Positions 41,808 to 50,615 are shown, counted from the first letter of the stretch. The stretch is 64,000 bases of DNA from Paracoccaceae bacterium (GCA_014872815.1 WKFK01000008.1:116534-180533); one strand, 5' to 3'. The notes: a model not told the origin generated them from the sequence alone. Numbers and translations: made by a program.

Positions 41808-42845
41808 TTAAGCGACCGCTTGCCAGACGGTCCCCGCGATCAGCGCGCCGGTCAGGGCGAAGCCGAGATAGGCGGCAAAGATACGCGGTTTCACCAAGGC
41901 CCAGACCGCGATGGCGGCGGGGATGCAGCTGACGCCGCCGGCGATCACAAAGGACATGGCCGCGCCGTTGGACATGCCTTGTTCCATCAAGCCGCTGATG
42001 AAGCCCACGGCGGCAAATCCGTTGAGGTAGGCCGGCATGCCAATCAAAGCCGCGAGCAGGATGGTGCCAAAGCCTTCGCCACCGAGGAACTGACCCACCC
42101 AAGCCGTGGTGTCATAGACGATCATCAGAGCTTCGAACATGTAGGCGATCAGTAGCCATTTCACGAGGAACAGAGCGTTTTCCAGCCAAGTCTCGCGGAA
42201 GACAGTGCGGCGGTCCGCGTTGCCCCAGAACTTCCAGACTGGCTTTTCAGAGAACGGCGCTTTGGTGCCGCAGCAGCCGCCAACCTGAGGTTTTTCGCGG
42301 AGAGGGTCGGCAAAGACCGCGCTTTTGGAGAAGGTCATGGTCAGAAAGCCGCCCATCATGCCGATGCTCACCGCTGCGACGGTTTTGGCGACGGCGAAGT
42401 CCCAACCAAGCTCGCCCCAAGTGATTGTAAACATGGCGGGATCCATCAGAGGCGATGCCAGCCAGAAGGCCATAACTGCCCCCAATGGTGCGCCTACAGC
42501 TAGCAAGGCCGCGATGAAGGGAATGACTTCACAGGAGCAGAAGGGCGAGAGACCGCCCATGAAGGCTGCGAGGATGATCATGCGCACCTGGTTGCCCTGA
42601 AAAGCTTTGGCGATCAGGTTTTCGGCACCGCTGGCCTTCACATAGGCGACCAGCGTGATGGCGATGATGATGAAGATACCGGTGTGGCTCATCGCGCCAA
42701 AGACGATCTCTGACGCGGGCAGGAATTTCTCAGGGGCCACTGCCAGGAGGACCAGCGGGATCAGCACCACCGTCAGCCAGGCTTTGTCCAGTTTGGCCCA
42801 TCGAGATCGCCAGGGGGCGGGGGCGTTTTGAGTTGTATCAGCCAT
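41808..42845 (-). CDS. ArsP/YraQ-family permease, probable metal(loid) exporter
   Basis: A 345-residue permease with about eight to ten transmembrane helices. The conserved motif PFCSCEVIP at 101-109 (Cys103, Cys105) is the signature of ArsP/YraQ-type permeases, and a cytoplasmic-side GGCCGTK pair (Cys191, Cys192) could also bind metal. Relatives export trivalent organoarsenicals or other metals. The gene overlaps arsR by 8 bases, so regulator and exporter are translated together. The ATG at 42845 has good family agreement; a longer frame overlapping arsR further is rejected. The substrate is not known. Confidence 0.8.
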   Translation of the reverse strand: MADTTQNAPAPWRSRWAKLDKAWLTVVLIPLVLLAVAPEKFLPASEIVFGAMSHTGIFIIIAITLVAYVKASGAENLIAKAFQGNQVRMIILAAFMGGLSPFCSCEVIPFIAALLAVGAPLGAVMAFWLASPLMDPAMFTITWGELGWDFAVAKTVAAVSIGMMGGFLTMTFSKSAVFADPLREKPQVGGCCGTKAPFSEKPVWKFWGNADRRTVFRETWLENALFLVKWLLIAYMFEALMIVYDTTAWVGQFLGGEGFGTILLAALIGMPAYLNGFAAVGFISGLMEQGMSNGAAMSFVIAGGVSCIPAAIAVWALVKPRIFAAYLGFALTGALIAGTVWQAVA

Positions 42846-43182
42846 GGTCGTGGTCCTTGTGTGGGCTGTCGCTGTCGGCGCAGCATTCGCGGAGCAGGAA
42901 GCTCGAGAGATCGCGGACGGCGTCATAGGCAACCGCCGCGCAGATGATGGAGCGCCCTTGTTTTTCCTGAGTCACCAGCCCGGCTTGGGCGAGGATCTTC
43001 ATGTGGTGGGTCAAGGTGGAGCCGGTCACGCCAGTGCGTTTGCCAAGCTCCCCGATGGAGAGGCCCTCATGGCCAGCGCGCACCAAGCAGCGCAGAACCG
43101 AGAGCCGTTGTTCCGATCCAAGCGCCGCAAAGGTGGAGGCGGCCACTTCGAGGGAGATATCTGTGGGGTCACTGTGTTTCAT
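42838..43182 (-). CDS. ArsR-family metalloregulator
   Basis: A 114-residue winged-helix repressor. The recognition helix is in TGVTGSTLTHHMKIL (50-64). Cys32 and Cys81 lie in or near the core, and the C-terminal tail RECCADSDSPHKDHDHG (99-114) adds Cys100, Cys101 and His108, 111 and 113, a likely metal or metalloid sensor site not found in classical ArsR. The ATG at 43182 is chosen, because a longer frame to 43233 would put the operator inside coding sequence. Two matching operators lie just upstream, so autorepression of the arsR-permease operon is likely. Confidence 0.85.
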   Translation of the reverse strand: MKHSDPTDISLEVAASTFAALGSEQRLSVLRCLVRAGHEGLSIGELGKRTGVTGSTLTHHMKILAQAGLVTQEKQGRSIICAAVAYDAVRDLSSFLLRECCADSDSPHKDHDHG

Positions 43183-43203
43183 ATTTCTAAAAATATCGAA
43201 ACA
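43182..43203 (-). promoter_or_regulatory. ArsR operator site 1
   Basis: TATTTC-N10-GAAACA, an inverted repeat whose first base is the last base of the arsR start codon. It matches site 2 in arms and in the 10-base spacer and is centred exactly 40 bases from it. A repressor bound here would block transcription or translation start. Confidence 0.6.
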
Positions 43204-43221
43204 AATGAGTCGCGCAAGTCT

Positions 43222-43243
43222 TATTTCGAACATTGTAGAAATA
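43222..43243 (-). promoter_or_regulatory. ArsR operator site 2
   Basis: A perfect inverted repeat TATTTC-N10-GAAATA in the gap between arsR and the divergent uracil-DNA glycosylase gene. It could regulate either direction; it lies 24 bases from the glycosylase ATG. Confidence 0.65.
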
Positions 43244-43266
43244 AATTTGGGCGGCTATCAGGGGGC

Positions 43267-43848
43267 ATGTCATTGCGCCAGGAAATACAGGGCTGCCAGA
43301 TCTGTGCAGACCGGTTTGCCGCCACCGCGACAGGCCATGCTCCACGACCTGTGGTGTGGTTTGAGGCAAGGCCCAAACTGTTGATTGTCGGGCAGGCGCC
43401 GGGCGCGCGGGTGCATGAGAGCGGTCAGCCGTTTACCGATCCCAGCGGAGACCGTCTGCGGGATTGGATGGGCGTGGACGAGGCTGTTTTTTATGACACA
43501 TCCCGCGTGGCGATTGTGCCGATGGCGTTCTGTTTTCCCGGCTACAACGCGGCAGGCAGCGACCTTCCGCCGCCGCCGATCTGCGCCAAAACCTGGCGGG
43601 GGCGGGTGATAGATATGCTGGGAGAGGTGCCACTGACGCTTGTCGTGGGTGGCTATGCGCAAAAGTGGCATCTCGGCACCAAAGCAGGGGTGACGGATAC
43701 GGTTGAGGGATGGCGCGACCATGCGCCTGCGGTCTTCCCCTTGCCACATCCGTCCTGGCGCAATACGGCATGGATCAAGAAGAATCCCTGGTTTGAGGCT
43801 GAGCTGTTGCCTGCGCTGCAAACCCGCATCAAGGAGGTGCTGACATGA
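43267..43848 (+). CDS. uracil-DNA glycosylase family protein, four-cysteine type
   Basis: A 193-residue DNA-repair glycosylase that removes uracil from DNA. GQAPG at 42-46 is the water-activating motif and HPSWRN near the C-terminus is the second uracil-binding motif. Cys10, Cys13, Cys89 and Cys106 have the spacing of the 4Fe-4S cluster in family 4/5 enzymes. The upstream open frame runs antisense through arsR and is rejected; the ATG at 43267 has a G-rich ribosome-binding site. It is divergent from the arsR operon and coupled to the SseB-like gene by a 4-base overlap. Confidence 0.82.
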   Translation: MSLRQEIQGCQICADRFAATATGHAPRPVVWFEARPKLLIVGQAPGARVHESGQPFTDPSGDRLRDWMGVDEAVFYDTSRVAIVPMAFCFPGYNAAGSDLPPPPICAKTWRGRVIDMLGEVPLTLVVGGYAQKWHLGTKAGVTDTVEGWRDHAPAVFPLPHPSWRNTAWIKKNPWFEAELLPALQTRIKEVLT

Positions 43849-44636
43849 GCGATTTGACCCCATTGGACAAGGCCCATGCGGCGATGGAAGCGGCCCCTGA
43901 AGATGACGCCGCGCGTCTGCGATTTTATGAGCGTTTGGCGGACGCGGAGCTGTTTTTGCTGCTGGAAAAAGAGCCGGAGAATGAGCGCATTACTCCGGAG
44001 ATTTTTGAAACCTCGGATGCGAGTTTTGTGCTGGTGTTTGATACTGAAGACCGGTTGGCACAGTTTGTGGGACGCGTCGCACCTTATGCCGGGCTCTCCG
44101 GGCGGGTGATTGCCAACATGCTGGCGGGGCAGGGTATTGGGCTTGCGGTCAATCCTGAGGTGGCGCCGTCCTCGATCCTGATCCCCAACGAGGCGCTGGG
44201 CTGGCTGGCGGACACGCTGGACCATGCGCCGGATGAGGTGGAAGCCAAGGTGGAGAGCTTTGAACCGCCTGCAGGACTGCCGGAAGTGCTGATCACGGCG
44301 CTGGATGCCAAGCTGAGCACGGCGGGGGGGCTTGCCAAAATGGCCTATCTCGTGGGCACGACCTACGAGAGCGGCAGCCGCTCACACATGCTGGGCTTTG
44401 TCGATGTGGTGCCGGGCGCGGATGGGGCGCTGGCCAAAGCCGTGAACGAAGCACTGACCTTCTCGGGCATCGAAGCAGGTGCATTGGACGTGGGCTTCTT
44501 TGCCGCCAGTGATTCTGTGGCGGCGCAGTTGGCGCGGGTGGGCCTGCGGTTTGATCTGCCGGAGCCGCCAAAGGCCGAAGATCACGTGCCTGTCACGCCC
44601 GGCAGTGATCCGGACAAACCGCCGATCCTGCGCTGA
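43845..44636 (+). CDS. SseB family protein
   Basis: A 263-residue cytoplasmic protein with an N-terminal SseB domain (RLADAELFLLLEKEPE near 27-42, FVLVFDTEDRLAQFV) and a C-terminal SseB_C-like half (VDVVPGADGALAKAVNEAL). SseB proteins have been linked to serine sensitivity in E. coli, but the molecular role is unknown. Its ATG overlaps the uracil-DNA glycosylase stop by 4 bases, suggesting co-translation. The short gap to the convergent ghrA gene contains a 7-bp inverted repeat without a clear U-tract. Confidence 0.8.
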   Translation: MSDLTPLDKAHAAMEAAPEDDAARLRFYERLADAELFLLLEKEPENERITPEIFETSDASFVLVFDTEDRLAQFVGRVAPYAGLSGRVIANMLAGQGIGLAVNPEVAPSSILIPNEALGWLADTLDHAPDEVEAKVESFEPPAGLPEVLITALDAKLSTAGGLAKMAYLVGTTYESGSRSHMLGFVDVVPGADGALAKAVNEALTFSGIEAGALDVGFFAASDSVAAQLARVGLRFDLPEPPKAEDHVPVTPGSDPDKPPILR

Positions 44637-44705
44637 CCCCGGTCTTCTCATTCCAGAAAATCCCGGGGTGAATGGCGCAGCCTGCTGCGACAGAGGGGCT
44701 GGCCC

Positions 44706-45635
44706 CTAATACCCCGCGCTGCGGTCGACGACATGCACAAAGGGTTCGCTCGCCTCGCCGCGACGCACGTTTTCGGCGACCACCTCGCTTGATGTTTTCA
44801 CGCGGGTTTCTGACGCAATGTGGGGCGTAACTGTGACATTGGGGTGCGCCCAGTATGGATGCTCTTTGGGCAGCGGTTCCACGCGGAACACATCCAAAGT
44901 GGCGTGCGCGATGTGGCCTGTATTGAGCGCGGCCAGCAGGGCGTCGTCATCAATCAGCGGCCCGCGACCCGGGTTCACGATCATCGCGCCTTTGGGCATC
45001 CACGACAGGCGCTCCGCGTTGAGCAGGTTTTCTGTCGCAGGGGTTTTGGGCAAAAGCAAAACAAGAATGTCGGCGCGCGCAAGGGCGGTTTTTAACCCGT
45101 CATCGCCATGCAGGCAGGTGACGCCGGAAATATCTTTTGCGCGGCGGCTCCAGCCGGCAACGTCAAAGCCCAGATCACGCAGGGCTTCGGCGCAGGCGCT
45201 GCCCAACTCGCCCAAGCCCATGATGGTCACACGGCGATCTTGTGCGAGTGGCGGCACATGCGGGGTCCAGTCGCCGTTTTGGCCAAGAATATTGCGGTCC
45301 ATGCCAAGGTGGTGGCGCATGACGTGGCCCACCACCCATTCTTTCATGCCTTGGGTCATGCCGGGATCGACCATCCGGCAGAGCGGCATGGTCAGGGTTT
45401 TGTTGCCGACAATGCTTTCCACGCCGGCCCAGAGGTTCAACACCGCTTTGCAGCGCGTGTAGGGCGTGAAGTCCTGTACCGCGCTGTTGGGGGCATAGAC
45501 GATGTAGTCGACGTCTTCGGGGGCGAATTGGGTTTGCACGTTGGCATCCAATTCGGCGGCCTTGAAGGCTTCGTTGAGCGGGGCTTCATATTCGGCCCAG
45601 CGCTCTGGCTTGGCGGCAAAGAGGACGTTGATCAT
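44706..45635 (-). CDS. ghrA: glyoxylate/hydroxypyruvate reductase A
   Basis: Reduces glyoxylate or hydroxypyruvate with NAD(P)H to glycolate or glycerate. The 309-residue D-2-hydroxyacid dehydrogenase shows the Rossmann loop GLGELGS at 140-146 with RR further on (WSRRA), favouring NADPH. The catalytic Arg region is VNPGRGPLID, the Glu region is VFRVEPLPKEHP, and the His is in VTPHIAS. The GhrA subtype is inferred from the N-terminal sequence and missing first Rossmann insert. It overlaps the upstream VOC gene stop by 4 bases. Confidence 0.88.
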   Translation of the reverse strand: MINVLFAAKPERWAEYEAPLNEAFKAAELDANVQTQFAPEDVDYIVYAPNSAVQDFTPYTRCKAVLNLWAGVESIVGNKTLTMPLCRMVDPGMTQGMKEWVVGHVMRHHLGMDRNILGQNGDWTPHVPPLAQDRRVTIMGLGELGSACAEALRDLGFDVAGWSRRAKDISGVTCLHGDDGLKTALARADILVLLLPKTPATENLLNAERLSWMPKGAMIVNPGRGPLIDDDALLAALNTGHIAHATLDVFRVEPLPKEHPYWAHPNVTVTPHIASETRVKTSSEVVAENVRRGEASEPFVHVVDRSAGY

Positions 45636-46042
45636 GTGGCAAACACTCCGGACATGTCGGCAAAGCCTTTGATTTCGATGGGGTTCCCAAAGGGGTCGTT
45701 GAAAAACATGGTGCTTTGTTCACCTGGCTCTCCAGCAAAGCGGGTGAAGGGTTTGAGGACAAACTCCAGCCCCGCCTCGGTAAGGCGTTGCGCGAGGGCA
45801 TCCCACTCGGCTTTGGGCAGGATCACACCGAGGTGGGGCATAGGCACCATGTGGTCGCCCACCTTGCCGGTGGCGGCGGTGGCAAAGGGCTCGCCAATGT
45901 GCAGGGAGAGCTGGTGCCCAAAGAAGTTGTAGTCCACCCAGGTGTCGGTGCTGCGGCCTTCGGTGCAGCCCAGAAGGTCGCCGTAAAAGGCGCGGGCCTG
46001 ATCGAGGTCGCGGACGTTGTAGGCGAGGTGAAAGATGGTCAT
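45632..46042 (-). CDS. VOC family protein
   Basis: A 136-residue glyoxalase/dioxygenase-fold protein with one VOC pair: FHLAYNVRDLDQARAFYGD near 4-22 (metal-ligand His5) and MFFNDPFGNPIEIKGF near 112-127. FFGHQLSLHI supplies another possible ligand. Substrate unknown. Coupled by a 4-base overlap to ghrA, so a shared small-aldehyde or keto-acid role is conceivable. The family is too broad to say more. Confidence 0.8.
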   Translation of the reverse strand: MTIFHLAYNVRDLDQARAFYGDLLGCTEGRSTDTWVDYNFFGHQLSLHIGEPFATAATGKVGDHMVPMPHLGVILPKAEWDALAQRLTEAGLEFVLKPFTRFAGEPGEQSTMFFNDPFGNPIEIKGFADMSGVFAT

Positions 46043-46108
46043 ACGCGGCTCCTTGTCGTTGGCGACAAGGGGCCACAGATGCTCGGTAGATGCAAGGTGG
46101 CGCAGGTG

Positions 46109-47248
46109 TTAACGCGGACGGTGCACGTGGGCCGATTGCACGAGGCCAAAGCCGACCATCAGAACCAACATGGCGGAGCCGCCGTAGCTGACCAAAGGCA
46201 GAGGCACGCCGACCACAGGGGCAAGCCCCATGACCATGGACATGTTCACTGCAAAGAACAGGAAGAACGCACCTGCGATGCCGAGGATCAATAGCGACGA
46301 ATAGCGGTCTTTGTTGGAAATCGCAGAGGCGATGCAGAACACCACGATAAGGGCGTAGAGCGACAGCAGGGAGACCGCGCCGACGTAGCCAAATTCTTCG
46401 GCCAAAGTTGTGAAGATGAAGTCGGTGTGCTTTTCCGGCAGGAAGTTCAGGCGGCTTTGGGTGCCTTGCATAAAGCCGCGTCCGGTCCAGCCACCAGAGC
46501 CAAGGGCAATTTTGGATTGGGTGATGTGGTAGCCCGCGCCCAGCGGATCAGAGGACGGATCTAGAAAGGTGTCGATGCGGCGGTATTGGTAGTTTTTCAA
46601 TAGCTGCCAGTCCGTGCCGCGCGATTGGAACACGGCCACCACCAGCCCCACAACCATGCTGATCACAGCGGCGAAATAGCCCCAATGCACACCGGCGAGG
46701 AACATCACAATCGCGCCGCCGGTGAGCAGCAGGATTGAGGTGCCAAGGTCCGGCTGGCGCAGGACCAGCATGGTTGGGATGATGATCAGAAGGACGGGGA
46801 TCAGCACCCAGAGCGGCTTGCTGGTTTTCTCGGTGGGCAGCCAGTCGTAATAGGCGGCGAGGCTCATCACGAGGGTGATTTTCATCAGCTCGGAGGGTTG
46901 CAGGCGCATAAAGCCCAAGTCGATCCAGCGTTGGGCGCCCATGCCGACGCTGCCCATGACCTCGACCAGCACCAACAGAACCAGCGTGACCAGATAGGCA
47001 AAGCCCGAGATTGACCGCCAGAACCAGATCGGCACCATGGCGACAAACAACATGACAAACACCCCAAGGGCGTAGCGCTTCATTTGCGGCTCGGCCCAGG
47101 GGCGGAAGGAGCCGCCTGCCACGGAGTACAACATCAGGAAGCCAACGCCAGCCACGGCGGTGATCAGCAGCAGCAGCGCCCAGTTGAGGTGCAACACTTT
47201 GCGCAGCCCGGTGGGCACATGTTTGACGTTATATTCAAGATAACTCAT
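46109..47248 (-). CDS. rodA: rod-shape SEDS glycosyltransferase RodA
   Basis: The peptidoglycan glycosyltransferase of the elongation complex. The 379-residue SEDS protein has about ten transmembrane helices, family segments LRQPDLGTSILLL and FIFTTLAEEFGYVG with the catalytic Asp in the loop after TLAEEFG region, and the C-terminal VVGVPLPLVSYGGSAML. The ATG at 47248 is chosen because the longer frame runs into mrdA. It is the last gene of mreB-mreC-mreD-mrdA-rodA and starts 7 bases after the mrdA stop. Confidence 0.95.
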   Translation of the reverse strand: MSYLEYNVKHVPTGLRKVLHLNWALLLLITAVAGVGFLMLYSVAGGSFRPWAEPQMKRYALGVFVMLFVAMVPIWFWRSISGFAYLVTLVLLVLVEVMGSVGMGAQRWIDLGFMRLQPSELMKITLVMSLAAYYDWLPTEKTSKPLWVLIPVLLIIIPTMLVLRQPDLGTSILLLTGGAIVMFLAGVHWGYFAAVISMVVGLVVAVFQSRGTDWQLLKNYQYRRIDTFLDPSSDPLGAGYHITQSKIALGSGGWTGRGFMQGTQSRLNFLPEKHTDFIFTTLAEEFGYVGAVSLLSLYALIVVFCIASAISNKDRYSSLLILGIAGAFFLFFAVNMSMVMGLAPVVGVPLPLVSYGGSAMLVLMVGFGLVQSAHVHRPR

Positions 47249-47255
47249 CTGCGCC

Positions 47256-49199
47256 TCATGCCCGGTTGCGGCGCGTGATTTCGCGGCCTGGTACCAGTTT
47301 CTCCAGCTCTTCCTGCTGTTTCTCGATGCTGTTGCGGTCTTTGGTGGGGTAAGCGGACAGAGGCGGTGTGCCGCCGTAGAGCGCCTGAAGCGTGATGTCG
47401 CGGCCAATCGGCGTGGCGGCTTTGGAGCCACTGCCGTGTTCCACCACCACGGCCACTGCGATCTTCGGGTTGTCAAACGGGGCGTAGTTCACAAACAGGC
47501 CGTGGTCGCGGCGGTTCCAGGGCAGGTCTTCGTTGCGAGTCACACCGCGGGCACGCTCGGCGGCTGTGATGTTGCGGACCTGAGAGGTGCCGGTTTTGCC
47601 CGCCATGCGGTACTCATCTGCAATGATGCGTTTGCTATAAGCCGTGCCTCGGCGGTGGTTGGAGACCGCATACATGCCGCGTTGCACCTCGGCGAGGTGG
47701 GTGGGGCTGATGTCTAGAGGGGGCGCTTCGGCGATAGGCTGTTCCACGCCGTTGATGGATTTCACCAGACGGGGCGGTACGGCCTTGCCGGTGGCAAGAC
47801 GCGCGGTCATCACGGCGAGTTGCAGCGGAGAGGCGAGCACAAAGCCCTGACCAATCGAGGCATTGGCGGTATCCCCCACCACCCAGTCTTCGCCGCGCAC
47901 GGAGTTTTTCCACTCTCGAGAAGGGTTCAGGCCGCGGGCCACGCCGGAGAGCGGCAGATCAAACTTTTCGCCAATCCCAAATCTCGCCGCCACTTCGGAC
48001 ATCTTGTCGATGCCAACTTGCAGGGCGATGTCGTAGAAATAGACGTCGCAACTTTCTCGCAGGGCCTGCACGAGGTTCATCTGGCCGTGCCCTCCGCGTT
48101 TCCAGCAGTGGAAGCGGCGGTTGGAGATTTCCATGTGGCCGGGGCAATAGACGGTGTCGTCAAAGCCGATGATACCTTCTTCCAGAGCCGCCAGGGCGGT
48201 GATCATCTTGAAGGTGGAGCCGGGCGGATAGGTGCCTTGAACGGATTTGGCTGCAAGGGGGCGGTGGTCGTCTCCCGTCAACTCGCCATAATCTGCAACC
48301 GAGATGCCCTCGACAAAGAGGTTAGGATCAAACGTTGGGGCGGAGGCGACCGCAAGCAGGTCACCGGTTTCGCAGTCCATCACCACGGCGGCCGCGCTTT
48401 CCTCGCCCAAGCGGGCTTGTGCGTAGGATTGCAGGCTTTGGTCAATGGTGAGCTGGATGTCGTCGCCTTGCTCGCCTTCGCGTCGGTCGAGCTCGCGCAT
48501 AATGCGGCCGACGGCGTTGACCTCGACCCGTTTGGTGCCCGCCACGCCTCGCAGATCGTCTTCCATGCGGCCCTCAAGGCCCACTTTTCCAATCTGAAAG
48601 CGCGGAATGCGCAGCAGTTGGTCGGGGTTGTCGATCTTGGAGAGATCGTAATCAGAAACCGGGCCGACGTAACCCAATACGTGCGCCAAATCACCCCGCA
48701 GCGGGTAGTAGCGTGACAGGCCCACTTCCGGCGTGATGCCAGGCAGAGACGGGGTGTTGACGGCCACGCGGGAGAGTTCGTCCCAGCTGACCCGATCGGC
48801 AATGGTGACCGGCAGGAAGGGCGGCGAGCGGCGCATTTCGGTGACCGCGCGGTCCAGCTCGTTGGGGTCGAGTTCTACCAAGGTTGCCAGTTTGTCGATT
48901 ACGGCGTCGACATCGCCTGCGTCCTCAGGCACCAGCGTGACGCGGTAAGACGGTTCGTTGCGGGCCAGCACAATGCCGTTGCGATCAAAGATTTCGCCGC
49001 GGGCTGGTGGGATCAGGCGGATGTTGATGCGGTTTTCTTCGGCCAGCAGTCGGTATTGATCCGCTTGGTCCAGCTGCAAGTGGCGCATGCGGAAGCCGAG
49101 GCCGGTCATGAAGGCCAGCATGGTCCCGCCAAGCAAGAGCGCGCGGCGCGAGAGGCGTCCGTGAACTTCGGTGACTTCGGTGGGGGATTTGGCGCGCAT
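47256..49199 (-). CDS. mrdA: penicillin-binding protein 2
   Basis: The transpeptidase that crosslinks lateral-wall peptidoglycan with RodA. The 647-residue class B PBP has an N-terminal transmembrane anchor (about 20-36), a dimerisation domain with IPPARGEIFDRNG, and the penicillin-binding domain with the active-site STFK at 328-331, an SCD motif in RESCDVYF and KTGTSQ later. The length is normal. Its ATG overlaps the mreD stop by one base. Confidence 0.96.
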   Translation of the reverse strand: MRAKSPTEVTEVHGRLSRRALLLGGTMLAFMTGLGFRMRHLQLDQADQYRLLAEENRINIRLIPPARGEIFDRNGIVLARNEPSYRVTLVPEDAGDVDAVIDKLATLVELDPNELDRAVTEMRRSPPFLPVTIADRVSWDELSRVAVNTPSLPGITPEVGLSRYYPLRGDLAHVLGYVGPVSDYDLSKIDNPDQLLRIPRFQIGKVGLEGRMEDDLRGVAGTKRVEVNAVGRIMRELDRREGEQGDDIQLTIDQSLQSYAQARLGEESAAAVVMDCETGDLLAVASAPTFDPNLFVEGISVADYGELTGDDHRPLAAKSVQGTYPPGSTFKMITALAALEEGIIGFDDTVYCPGHMEISNRRFHCWKRGGHGQMNLVQALRESCDVYFYDIALQVGIDKMSEVAARFGIGEKFDLPLSGVARGLNPSREWKNSVRGEDWVVGDTANASIGQGFVLASPLQLAVMTARLATGKAVPPRLVKSINGVEQPIAEAPPLDISPTHLAEVQRGMYAVSNHRRGTAYSKRIIADEYRMAGKTGTSQVRNITAAERARGVTRNEDLPWNRRDHGLFVNYAPFDNPKIAVAVVVEHGSGSKAATPIGRDITLQALYGGTPPLSAYPTKDRNSIEKQQEELEKLVPGREITRRNRA

Positions 49200-49729
49200 C
49201 AGTTGGCCCCCAAGGCGTCATGGGCTGTGGCGCGACGCACGCCAAACAGCAGGTGAGACAGCAAGACAACGCCGGGGTAGATGGCGATGTTCATGATGGT
49301 TTGCATGAGCATCAGGCCAAGGGATGGCAAGGGCAGCAGGAAAATGGTGCCGATCAAGCGATATCCGAGCGTGATGAGAACCATGAGCACAGCCGCCGTG
49401 AGCCATTCCGTGGCAAAGGTGGCGTCGCGCAACCTGAGGGCGCGGTTGCGTTGGACTTCGCAGGCAAACACCATGATGGCAGCGGCCAGTCCCGGCGGAC
49501 GCAACAACAGGAAGTCGGCCAGAAGAAAGACGCCAGCGATCAGCAGCGGCGGGGTGTAGTCCGGTTGGCGCACCGCCCATGCGAGGGCCAGAACCACCAT
49601 GAACTCCGGGCCTGCCCAGCGGCGCGGGGTGGTTTCCAACGGCAGAAGCTGCGCAAAGATCAGGAGCAGGCACAGGAGTGCAAAGACAAGCCGCATCAAC
49701 CACTTATTGGACAGTGCTGCGTCAGCCAT
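49199..49729 (-). CDS. mreD: rod-shape protein MreD
   Basis: A 176-residue inner-membrane protein with five to six transmembrane helices (LVFALLCLLLIFAQLLPL, YRLIGTIFLLPLPSLGLML). MreD belongs to the elongation complex with MreB and MreC; its molecular role is still debated. The ATG at 49729 is chosen; the longer frame overlaps mreC. It overlaps mreC by 8 bases and mrdA by one, so translation is coupled. Confidence 0.9.
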   Translation of the reverse strand: MADAALSNKWLMRLVFALLCLLLIFAQLLPLETTPRRWAGPEFMVVLALAWAVRQPDYTPPLLIAGVFLLADFLLLRPPGLAAAIMVFACEVQRNRALRLRDATFATEWLTAAVLMVLITLGYRLIGTIFLLPLPSLGLMLMQTIMNIAIYPGVVLLSHLLFGVRRATAHDALGAN

Positions 49730-50615
49730 CGGTGGTCTCCGAGAAGGCTTCGGGGCTGTCGGGCGCAATCACGGTGCCGGGGTTGTCGAGGCGTTCCTGA
49801 CCGTGGTGGCGCAAGACGCGCAGGAACTCGAGGCGCTCATAGTCGGCGGCGAGGCGTACGCGCAACCGGCCAGAGGGGTCCACCGCAACCTGACCGATCA
49901 GCAGTCCGCCGGGGAAGACGCCACCGTCACCGGAGGTCACAACCCGGTCGCCGGGGCGCACAAGGTCCGGGGTTTCGAGGAAGTCCACGTGCGGGGCCAC
50001 GGAGTTGTCCCCCACGATCAGAGCGGTCTGGCCGGAGGGCTGGATTCGCGCCGGGATGCGGCTGGAGCTGTCGGTCAGTAACATCACACGCGAGCTGGAT
50101 TGCCCGACGCCGGAGATGCGGCCCACGAGCCCAATGCCGTCCATGGCGGCCCAACCGTCGATGATGCCATCGCGCGCGCCGATGTTGAGCAGCACGGACT
50201 GGCGAAAGGGGGAGCCGCTGTCGGCCAATACCACGCCAGTCACATAGGTTAGGCGGGGATCAAGGCGCACGTTGTTGAGATCAAGAAGACGCGCGTTTTC
50301 CTGTTCCAATTGCAGGGCCGCTTCTTTCCAGGCTTTCATGTCCTGGAGCTCACGACGCAGTTCGCGGTTCTGTTCCACGATGCGCGCATAGCTTTGGAAG
50401 TTGCGCATGATGTTCACTGCGCCAGTGACAGGGGCCATGGCCCAGTCAAAGTTGGGCACCACCGCATCGGTGATTTGCGCGCGGAAGCGTTCGACGCGCG
50501 GGCTGTCGATGCGCCAGATCAGAAAGACGCCCAGCAGGAGCAGGATCAGCACACCCAGAAACAGCCGCCGTAGCGGTGCGGAGAAATCCTCGCTCTGGGT
50601 GCGATCTTTGGCCAA
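49722..50615 (-). CDS. mreC: rod-shape protein MreC
   Basis: A 297-residue bitopic protein. A transmembrane helix lies near residues 15-34 (LFLGVLILLLLGVFLIW), then a periplasmic coiled coil (EQNRELRREL...) and a beta-barrel domain with DGVIDGW-like DGIIDGWAAMDGIGLVGRI. It activates PBP2/RodA and connects them to MreB. The start codon is TTG at 50615 with GGAGG four bases upstream, and no ATG fits. mreB lies 81 bases upstream. Confidence 0.93.
   Translation of the reverse strand: MAKDRTQSEDFSAPLRRLFLGVLILLLLGVFLIWRIDSPRVERFRAQITDAVVPNFDWAMAPVTGAVNIMRNFQSYARIVEQNRELRRELQDMKAWKEAALQLEQENARLLDLNNVRLDPRLTYVTGVVLADSGSPFRQSVLLNIGARDGIIDGWAAMDGIGLVGRISGVGQSSSRVMLLTDSSSRIPARIQPSGQTALIVGDNSVAPHVDFLETPDLVRPGDRVVTSGDGGVFPGGLLIGQVAVDPSGRLRVRLAADYERLEFLRVLRHHGQERLDNPGTVIAPDSPEAFSETTDG

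Noticed and set aside
42844-43266. Longer start of the uracil-DNA glycosylase frame
   Set aside because: It would run antisense through all of arsR and both operators; the family N-terminus begins at 43267.
44693-44706. AGGGGC/GCCCCT inverted repeat at the end of ghrA
   Set aside because: The loop would be only two bases, with no U-tract, and it overlaps the stop codon.
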